DNA of 64,000 nucleotides, from NCBI GenBank assembly GCA_016712355.1, contig JADJRF010000005.1:2232001-2296000 (forward strand). The letters are read 5' to 3'. The position numbers and the translations under genes were made by a program. A model generated the notes under the pieces. That model saw nothing but the letters and a program-made list of their open reading frames with translations, made no database searches and was not told where the DNA came from. Below are positions 58,170 through 64,000 of this stretch, piece after piece; the first letter of the stretch is position 1, and each line of letters starts with the position of its first letter. This stretch comes from Vampirovibrionales bacterium (GTDB taxonomy: Bacteria; Cyanobacteriota; Vampirovibrionia; Vampirovibrionales; Vampirovibrionaceae).

Positions 58170-60095
58170 ATGACCGAGCCGGACGCGTCGTCCTGTTTTG
58201 ATATCGCCGCCGCATTGGCGCGCCTGCCGCAGTCGCCCGGCGTGTACCGTATGCTGGACGCCGACGGACGCCTGCTCTACGTCGGCAAAGCCAAGCGCCT
58301 GAGATCCCGCGTGCGGCAGTATTTCCAGAAAAACCCCGACGCATCGCCCAAGACGCGCGCGTTGTGCGAGCGCATTCATCGCTTTGAGGCCATCGTGACC
58401 GCCAGCGAAGTCGAGGCGCTGGTGCTGGAAGACAGCCTGATCAAGGCGCACCGGCCGCCGTTTAATATCCTGCTGCGCGATGACAAGCGCTACCCGTGGC
58501 TTTGCATCACTGACGAGCCCTTTCCGCGCCTGATTGTCACCCGGCGCGCCAAAAAATCCGGGAAAGAGCGCTATTTCGGGCCGTATAGTAATCCCGGCGC
58601 GCTCTACGAAGCGCTGCGCGTCCTGCGCAAGCATTTTCCGATGCGCCAGCGCCGCAAGCCGCTGTTTAAAGAGCGCCCCTGTATGAATTATTTTATTGGC
58701 GCCTGCCCCGGCCCTTGTCAGTCGCTGGTAACGCCGGACGCTTACGCCCAGACAGTCGCCCAGGCGGCCTTATTTTTAAAAGGCCGGAATCAGGAACTGC
58801 TCCGCGAGATTGAAGCGCAGATGCAGGCCGCCAGCGACGCCCTGAATTTCGAGCGGGCCGCCCGTCTGCGCGATCGCGCGCAAGCCGTTAAGGCCGTCAT
58901 GGGCTATCAACAATCGGTCGCCTTCGACGATCCTGCGCTCAGCATTGACGCAATCGGCGCCGACAGTGACGAGCGACGCTGCTGGGCCGTCGTGATGCGC
59001 ATTCGCGAAGGCCGGATGATTGGCAGTCAAACCTTTGAGCTTCCGCTCCCCTTCGGAGCCAGCCGCGAAGAGGCGCTGAGCGCTTTCATCCGTCAGCGCT
59101 ACGCCGCCGTGGAAGACGACGATCTGCCCGAAGAGCTGCTCTTGCCTGCGATGCCGCGCGAATGGGAAGACGGCGAAGAGGCGCTGAGCCAGTGGCTGAG
59201 CGATCGACGCCGGGCCGCAGGCCTGAGTCGCGCCCGCACGCGCCTGCTGCATCCGCAAAAAGGGCCCAAACGCGACCTGTTGGCGTTGGCCGAGCGCAAC
59301 GCGCAAGAGGCCTTGCAACAAGCCGCGCTCCTTGACGCGGGCCGCCTGCGAGCCGACCCGGCCCGAGCGCTGAGCGCGCTGCAACACGCGCTGCACCTGC
59401 CCCGCTACCCGCAGCGTATGGAGTGCTATGACATTTCGCACGTTCAGGGCGCTTACACCGTTGCCTCGATGGTCGTTTTCACCGACGGCGTGAGCGATCG
59501 GGCCGAGTATCGACGTTTTAAGATTCGCCTGGCGGAAGGCAAGCCGGACGATTTCAAATCGATGGCGGAAGTCATCCGTCGCCGCTTTGCGCGGGCGGCA
59601 TCGCCTGATCCGGGGCAAAGCGCCTGGCGCGCGCCGGATCTCGTGGTGATTGACGGCGGCAAGGGCCAGCTCCACGCGGCTCAGGAAGCCCTCATCGCCC
59701 ACGGTTTCGGCGATCAGCCGATCATCTCGCTGGCCAAACGGCTGGAAGAGGTTTTTACGCCGGGCGAATCGCAATCTGTCAGGCTCTCTCACGATGATCC
59801 GGCCTTACACCTGCTGCAACAGATTCGTGACGAGGCGCACCGCTTCGCCATCACCTATCACCGCTTGCTGCGCCAGAAAGGCGCGAAGATTTCTCTTCTG
59901 GAAACCGTCCCCGGCCTGGGTCCCAGACGCCGCGAGCGACTGATAGCCCGCTATGGCGCACTAGCCCGCATGCGCGAAGCCTCTGCCGCCGATTTGGCGC
60001 GAGAAGGCGGCATGCCTCTCAGCGTCGCCGAAGCGCTTCTCGATGCCTTGCGCGCCCCGCAAAAGCCGCCCCCCAAGGCCGAAAAGATGGGATAA
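58170..60095 (+). CDS. uvrC: Excinuclease ABC subunit C
   Basis: A 641-residue nuclease that makes the two incisions of nucleotide excision repair. The N-terminal GIY-YIG-type domain (SPGVYRMLDADGRLLYVGKAKRLRSRVRQYF), the UVR domain (LNFERAARLRDRAQAVKAV), the RNase-H-like C-terminal nuclease (CYDISHVQGAYTVASMVVF and VVIDGGKGQL) and two helix-hairpin-helix motifs (VPGLGPRRRERLIARYGAL) are complete. It follows the GGDEF gene by 5 bp and precedes the cytosine methyltransferase by 9 bp, so co-transcription with the downstream gene is likely. Length is normal. Confidence 0.96.
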   Translation: MTEPDASSCFDIAAALARLPQSPGVYRMLDADGRLLYVGKAKRLRSRVRQYFQKNPDASPKTRALCERIHRFEAIVTASEVEALVLEDSLIKAHRPPFNILLRDDKRYPWLCITDEPFPRLIVTRRAKKSGKERYFGPYSNPGALYEALRVLRKHFPMRQRRKPLFKERPCMNYFIGACPGPCQSLVTPDAYAQTVAQAALFLKGRNQELLREIEAQMQAASDALNFERAARLRDRAQAVKAVMGYQQSVAFDDPALSIDAIGADSDERRCWAVVMRIREGRMIGSQTFELPLPFGASREEALSAFIRQRYAAVEDDDLPEELLLPAMPREWEDGEEALSQWLSDRRRAAGLSRARTRLLHPQKGPKRDLLALAERNAQEALQQAALLDAGRLRADPARALSALQHALHLPRYPQRMECYDISHVQGAYTVASMVVFTDGVSDRAEYRRFKIRLAEGKPDDFKSMAEVIRRRFARAASPDPGQSAWRAPDLVVIDGGKGQLHAAQEALIAHGFGDQPIISLAKRLEEVFTPGESQSVRLSHDDPALHLLQQIRDEAHRFAITYHRLLRQKGAKISLLETVPGLGPRRRERLIARYGALARMREASAADLAREGGMPLSVAEALLDALRAPQKPPPKAEKMG

Positions 60096-60104
60096 AATGA
60101 CGGG

Positions 60105-61259
60105 ATGAGCGCGCGTCTGGGTTACTACGAATTTTTTTGCGGCGGCGGCATGGCGCGCGCCGCGCTGAACGGCTCGCCTTGGCGCTGCCTGTTCGCCAAC
60201 GACATCGATCCGCGCAAAACCCGCGCCTATGCCGATAACTGGGGCGACGACAGCTTGCGGACCGCTGACGTTGGGACGCTGCGCCCGCGCGACCTGCCGG
60301 GGCGCGCGGCCTTGGTCTGGGCCTCGTTCCCGTGTCAGGATTTATCGCTGGCAGGCCCGGGCGCCGGGTTAGCAGGCGCGCGATCGGGCGTCTTCTGGCC
60401 GTTCTGGTCGCTGATAGAAGGCCTTGTCGCCGAAAAGCGGGCGCCCCGCGTCATTGCGCTGGAAAACGTCCTGGGCGCCCTCAGCGCACACGGCGGACAG
60501 GATTTCACCGCGATTTGCGCCGCGCTCTGCGGGGCGGGCTATACGATCGGCGCGCTGGCCGTCGACGCTGCGCTGTTCTTGCCGCAATCGCGCCCCCGAC
60601 TGTTTATTATCGGCGTTCGCCACGATACGCCTTTTTCGGCGGCGCTGACCGACGAGCATCCTCATTGCCTGTGGGCGCCGCCGGGGCTTCGCGCCGCTTA
60701 TGATCGGCTGCCTTCGCCGCTGCGCTCGCGTTGGCGCTGGTGGCGTCTACCCGCCCCCAGCCCACGGTCCTTGCGCCTGAGCGACCTACTAGAGGACAAC
60801 CCCCCGGACGTTCGCTGGCAGTCGCCGGAAGAAACCGCGCAGTTACTGGCGATGATGAGCGATTGTCAGCTCAAAAAGATTGAAGACGCCCGCCTTTGCG
60901 GCGCGCCGACGTTCGGAACCCTTTACAAACGAACGCGTTGCGACGCCTCAGGCCGAAAAATCCAGCGCGCAGAAGTCCGTTTTGACGGCATCGCCGGTTG
61001 TCTGCGCACGCCTGCGGGCGGCTCCAGCCGTCAGCGAATTCTCAGCGTGACGGGCGATTGCGTGCGCTCGCGCCTGCTTTCCAGCCGCGAAGCCGCCCGC
61101 CTGATGGGTTTACCGGACGTCTACCGTCTGCCGCCTCGCTATAACGAGGCGTATCACCTGCTGGGCGACGGCGTGGCTGTTCCCGTGGTCGATCATCTGG
61201 CGAGACATCTGCTCCAGCCGCTTCTACAGGGGCATCATGTCGCCTCAGACGCCGCTTAA
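60105..61259 (+). CDS. DNA (cytosine-5-)-methyltransferase
   Basis: A 384-residue C5-cytosine methyltransferase. Motif I (YEFFCGGGMARAAL), the catalytic Cys C77 in SFPCQDLSLAG (motif IV), E120 in ALENVLG (motif VI), and Q161-R165 in QSRPRLFIIG (motif VIII) are seen, with a target-recognition region between residues 215 and 310, then motif X (EAYHLLGDGVAVPVVDHLARHL). Recognition site is unknown. No restriction endonuclease gene is adjacent, so it may be solitary; vsr, which repairs deaminated 5mC, lies 10 kb away. It is only 9 bp behind uvrC. Confidence 0.94.
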   Translation: MSARLGYYEFFCGGGMARAALNGSPWRCLFANDIDPRKTRAYADNWGDDSLRTADVGTLRPRDLPGRAALVWASFPCQDLSLAGPGAGLAGARSGVFWPFWSLIEGLVAEKRAPRVIALENVLGALSAHGGQDFTAICAALCGAGYTIGALAVDAALFLPQSRPRLFIIGVRHDTPFSAALTDEHPHCLWAPPGLRAAYDRLPSPLRSRWRWWRLPAPSPRSLRLSDLLEDNPPDVRWQSPEETAQLLAMMSDCQLKKIEDARLCGAPTFGTLYKRTRCDASGRKIQRAEVRFDGIAGCLRTPAGGSSRQRILSVTGDCVRSRLLSSREAARLMGLPDVYRLPPRYNEAYHLLGDGVAVPVVDHLARHLLQPLLQGHHVASDAA

Positions 61260-61413
61260 TCTGGCCCCAAAAGGATTTTCGTTTTTTAATCAGGCTTTCG
61301 TCCTTGAGAATAGGCGCTTGCGCAGGCATTGCCTATCGCCTTTACGCCGACCCACGGCAAGCGCGCGTCAGACAGAAAATTCGAAAGCAGGACAAGAATT
61401 TTTCAAAAAAGGC

Positions 61414-61442
61414 TAGACACGCAGCGCGAAATCAGCTATATT
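61414..61442 (+). promoter_or_regulatory. Near-consensus promoter for the orphan gene at 61489
   Basis: TAGACA (61414-61419, five of six) and TATATT (61437-61442, five of six) are 17 bp apart. Transcription would begin near 61449, giving a leader of about 40 nt with AGAGG ahead of ATG 61489. Confidence 0.65.
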
Positions 61443-61488
61443 TTTTATATACTTATACAGGGGTCACACGAAGAGGTCTTTTTCGACG

Positions 61489-62280
61489 ATGTGGGCGCGT
61501 TCGCCTTCTTATCGATATGCGCCGTTTTTTATGGCGCTGCTCACCAACATCAGCCTGTTCAGCACGCTGATGGACGCGCTGTATTCGGATTCTCAAGCCA
61601 AAGTCCGCGCCTGGGCCAGTCATTTCAGTAAGTATTGGTTTCCGGTCCTGATGACGCGGGTCATACGCCGCATGGCGAGCGAGAAAAAGCCCGGCGCCGA
61701 GACGGATGCGCAGGGCGAAGCGGCCGTTGCCCTGATCGACCGCCTGCTGAGCATGCTCCAGGCGCTGGATCCCGCGACGCCCAAGCCGTATGAAGCGGGC
61801 ATAGGCCGCGTGGACGGGGCGTTCTTAAACGAATCGGGCGATGACGATGACCTCATGAGCGGCCCACAGGTCCACTGGGAGGCCGTCCCATCACAATGGG
61901 GCGAGCCCGCTCCCAATCCACGCGCCCTTGCGGAAAAATCCCCGAATTTTCCGCGCCTGCGCTGGATGGATCTGCTTCAGCGCCAGCGTATTCTGCTCAG
62001 CAACCCGGCATGGGGCGGCGCCCAGTATGAGGGCTGGTGGCGCGACGCCGACATTCGCCCCGAACGTCTCGACGATATCGCCCGCGCGTTGCAGCCACGA
62101 CCACGGCCTCAGGCGCTACCCGACCCGAAAAGCGATGATCCCTTGCCGCCAGAATCAGCGCCAGAAAAGAGAATTCTCACGATCAGCGATCGTGATCACC
62201 GCGTCCTGAAGCAGTTACAGAACGATCTCCAAAGCCGGGAACCGCGCCGCGTCGCGGACGACAGTCGTCATCCGCCTTAA
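61489..62280 (+). CDS. Hypothetical protein, orphan
   Basis: A 263-residue protein that I do not recognise. The N-terminus (PFFMALLTNISLFSTLMDAL) is mildly hydrophobic and may be amphipathic rather than membrane-spanning. The central part is acidic (ESGDDDDLMSG), then Pro/Trp-rich (VHWEAVPSQWGEPAPNP, WGGAQYEGWWRDADI), and the C-terminus is Pro/Asp/Glu-rich with a helical HRVLKQLQNDLQSREPRR. No catalytic motif stands out. Its own strong promoter (61414-61442) and the terminator at 62391-62428 show an independent unit. It ends convergently with the small protein gene at 62454. Codon use resembles its neighbours. Confidence 0.7.
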   Translation: MWARSPSYRYAPFFMALLTNISLFSTLMDALYSDSQAKVRAWASHFSKYWFPVLMTRVIRRMASEKKPGAETDAQGEAAVALIDRLLSMLQALDPATPKPYEAGIGRVDGAFLNESGDDDDLMSGPQVHWEAVPSQWGEPAPNPRALAEKSPNFPRLRWMDLLQRQRILLSNPAWGGAQYEGWWRDADIRPERLDDIARALQPRPRPQALPDPKSDDPLPPESAPEKRILTISDRDHRVLKQLQNDLQSREPRRVADDSRHPP

Positions 62281-62390
62281 AGCGACGGCTGGATTCCCCC
62301 TGTCGATTCCCTTGAGACGCCGGGCGTCCTTGCTGGCGCGCGCAAACGCAGCCTGAGCCTCTCGTTTCCCCCGGTCCCCATTAAAAACAG

Positions 62391-62428
62391 GAAAAAGGCG
62401 ACGTCGAAGCAACGACATCGCCTTTTTC
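62391..62428. terminator. Bidirectional rho-independent terminator
   Basis: An 11-bp perfect stem (GAAAAAGGCGA 62391-62401 and TCGCCTTTTTC 62418-62428) with an inner GTCG/CGAC stem has T-runs on both strands, so it can end transcripts from both sides. It serves the orphan gene at 61489 and the small gene at 62454. Confidence 0.92.
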
Positions 62429-62453
62429 TTGTATTCAGTTGTTCGCGCCGTTC

Positions 62454-62660
62454 TTAGGTGTCCGCGAGCGGCTGCCACACGGGAGGCTGGGGTAGCAGGC
62501 CGTTTAAAACGTCCTCCATGACGGTTTCTTGTGAAAAGCTTTCGAGATAATCGTATAATTCGCGGCCCGTCATCTGGCGATTCCAGCGCGGGGCCTTGCG
62601 AGCGCTGTATTTTCCTTGGGTGTCGAAGGCGTCGAATTTCTCATGACGACGTTTGCCCAT
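62454..62660 (-). CDS. Small basic protein, hypothetical (68 aa)
   Basis: A 68-residue protein with a perfect AAGGAGG about 5 nt before ATG 62660, the strongest ribosome binding site in this part of the window, which supports translation. The N-terminus is basic (MGKRRHEKFDAFD), the middle has a conserved-looking YSARKAPRWNRQMTGRELYDYLESFS, and the end is acidic/hydrophobic (ETVMEDVLNGLLPQ). The frame opens 6 codons earlier at 62678 but has no RBS there. No family is recognised. A strong bidirectional terminator follows. Confidence 0.8.
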   Translation of the reverse strand: MGKRRHEKFDAFDTQGKYSARKAPRWNRQMTGRELYDYLESFSQETVMEDVLNGLLPQPPVWQPLADT

Positions 62661-63127
62661 TGTTTCCTCCTTAAACACGAATCGGGTAGAGAATCAGATC
62701 TAAAAGCGTGGGGACTGTATCGCTAGCGGAACCCTCCATTGAATTATCACGACGCAAAAGCCTGAAAGCCAGGCGAGGCAAACGCGCACGGAACACATGA
62801 ACGCGCATTCCACGCCTTCAGCAGGCATGACAGATGCGCGCGCCGTCACAGCGCGTAATTGAAGCGTTTAAGCTGAATCGTACATTCTGCTTCCCGCGGA
62901 TCTTATGTTGCTCTGACCTGCACTGGACGCGGCTGGGGAAGGGACGATTTAGCAGGGTATCAGAGCCCTTCTCTATAATATATTAAAACAAGCTAAATGA
63001 CAAGATTGTCTTTCGTCACGCTCCGCGCGATAAATCGTCACAGTCTGCCCGGATTGAATTTCGGCAAGGTTTCCCCTACGATGGAGGGCTATTTTGCTTG
63101 GAGACGCGTGAGAGGAGACTGGCTCTA
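62661..63127. other. Intergenic, promoter region of the sulfhydrylase gene
   Basis: About 465 bp. A perfect TATAAT at 62974-62979 points plus toward the gene at 63128, but no -35 matches at the usual spacing. I looked for SAM-I, SAM-II and SAM/SAH riboswitch cores and found none. A short CGCTAGCG palindrome occurs near 62722. The divergent small gene should also have its promoter here. Confidence 0.4.
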
Positions 63128-64000
63128 ATGACGGAATCTTGCAAGGGGCTTGAAACCAAGGCCTTACACGGCGGCTATACCCCCGACCCGACGACGCATT
63201 CGCGCGCCGTTCCCATTTATCAGACGACATCGTATGTCTTCGATGATACGGCCCATGCGGCGAATCTGTTTGCCCTGCAAGCCTTCGGCAATATCTATAC
63301 CCGGCTGATGAACCCCACTACGGATGTTCTGGAAAAGCGTATCGCCGAAATGGAAGGCGGGGTTGGGGCATTGGCCGTTTCCTCAGGCCAGTCAGCAATC
63401 ACCGGGGCGATCCTGACGCTTGCCAAAGCCGGAGACGAAATCGTATCCTCCACGGATCTCTATGGCGGCACGGTCAGCCTGTTTTCCAACACGCTCAAGC
63501 GGTTTGGCATCACGGTTAAATTCGTTCCGGGTAACGATCTTGAAGCATGGGAAGCAGCTATTACCCCGCGCACCAAGGCGCTTTACGCAGAAACCATCGG
63601 CAATCCCCGGTTGCAAGTCGTCGAGCTGGAGAGAATCGCCGAGATCGGCCAGCGTCACGGCGTTCCGCTGGTCGTCGACAGCACGGTGACGACGCCGTTC
63701 CTGCAACGCCCGATTGATCACGGCGCGGCGATTGTCCTGCACTCGGCCACCAAGTTTATCGGCGGACATGGCACCTCCATCGGCGGGCTGATTGTCGATT
63801 CGGGGCGCTTTGACTGGGCGGCGTCAGGCCGCTTCAGCGAATTCGTCGATCCGGAACCTGCCTATCACGGCCTGCGCTTTGTTGACGCGTTTGGCCCGCT
63901 GGCCTTTATCCTGCGAGCGCGGACCCTGTTTTTGAGAGACGTCGGCGCCTGTATGAGCCCGTTTAACGCATGGCTGTTCTGCCAAGGGCTGGAAACCCTC
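63128..64000 (+). CDS. O-acetylhomoserine sulfhydrylase / Cys-Met metabolism PLP enzyme (partial)
   Basis: The first 291 codons of a PLP enzyme; the 3' end is beyond the window. Motifs of the Cys/Met-metabolism family are clear: THSRAVPIYQTTSYVF, YTRLMNPTTDVLEKRIA, SSGQSAITGAILTLA, and the Schiff-base lysine K209 in LHSATKFIGGHGTSIGG. This Lys context and the GGHGTSIGG run favour O-acetylhomoserine (thiol)-lyase (MetY) over cystathionine gamma-synthase. It makes homocysteine from O-acetylhomoserine and sulfide in methionine synthesis. ATG 63128 has AGGAG about 10 nt upstream. Confidence 0.9.
   Translation, partial: MTESCKGLETKALHGGYTPDPTTHSRAVPIYQTTSYVFDDTAHAANLFALQAFGNIYTRLMNPTTDVLEKRIAEMEGGVGALAVSSGQSAITGAILTLAKAGDEIVSSTDLYGGTVSLFSNTLKRFGITVKFVPGNDLEAWEAAITPRTKALYAETIGNPRLQVVELERIAEIGQRHGVPLVVDSTVTTPFLQRPIDHGAAIVLHSATKFIGGHGTSIGGLIVDSGRFDWAASGRFSEFVDPEPAYHGLRFVDAFGPLAFILRARTLFLRDVGACMSPFNAWLFCQGLETL

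Noticed and set aside
62661..63127. A SAM riboswitch upstream of the O-acetylhomoserine sulfhydrylase
   Set aside because: No SAM-I, SAM-II or SAM/SAH core could be found by eye.

Overview
The window reads as a contiguous piece of the chromosome of a Gram-negative, flagellated, non-parasitic-looking bacterium. The evidence is two lipid A genes (lpxI, lpxB), an MlaFE-type outer-membrane lipid transporter, a two-partner secretion locus, and flagellar rod genes flgB and flgC. It makes isoprenoids by the MEP route (ispF), menaquinone by the futalosine route (mqnE), and purines with the three-component FGAM synthase (purQ plus a PurS domain). The tig-clpP-clpP-clpX order, an Rcp1-like response regulator and a Gly-zipper protein like cyanobacterial low-temperature-induced proteins fit the non-photosynthetic relatives of Cyanobacteria (Melainabacteria/Vampirovibrio-like). 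That placement is an inference, not proven by the window.

Layout. 1-6.8 kb: the end of an unknown coiled-coil gene, a membrane mannosyltransferase-like protein, a split transketolase, mqnE, a NUDIX hydrolase and an M20 peptidase. 7.1-7.33 kb: a candidate structured ncRNA. 7.4-9.9 kb: a HAD phosphatase, ispF, and a large protein with a Flp-type prepilin motif. 10-20 kb, almost all on the minus strand: a PLP decarboxylase, pnp, clpX, two clpP, tig, tRNA-Gly(GCC), purQ and a purC-purS fusion. 20-26.5 kb: an orphan gene, alr, a Gfo/Idh/MocA oxidoreductase, gatB and an HD-domain (SpoT-like) hydrolase. 26.5-40 kb: a divergent two-partner secretion locus with a protein of about 3,755 residues that contains eight exact-length 78-residue tandem repeats, and its TpsB transporter.

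40-45.7 kb is a signalling region: a LuxR-type response regulator, a stress-like Gly-zipper protein, a small unknown protein, then a CHASE3 histidine kinase, an Rcp1-like regulator and a REC-histidine kinase in one run. 45.7-47.3 kb holds mlaE-mlaF, followed by a second candidate ncRNA with its own promoter and terminator. 47.8-54.1 kb holds a Xer recombinase, flgC, flgB, vsr, lpxB, lpxI and a MerR-like coiled-coil protein. A third candidate ncRNA lies at 54.2-54.46 kb. 54.6-61.3 kb: a dicarboxylate/amino-acid:cation symporter, a TPR protein, a GGDEF protein, uvrC and a DNA cytosine methyltransferase. 61.4-64 kb: an orphan gene behind a near-consensus promoter, a 68-residue protein, and the start of an O-acetylhomoserine sulfhydrylase gene that runs off the window.

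No insertion sequence, prophage, integron or CRISPR array was seen. Most of the window is housekeeping. The parts least explained by known families are three promoter-to-terminator intergenic transcripts, the prepilin-like 375-residue protein, the MerR/coiled-coil protein, and several orphan ORFs.
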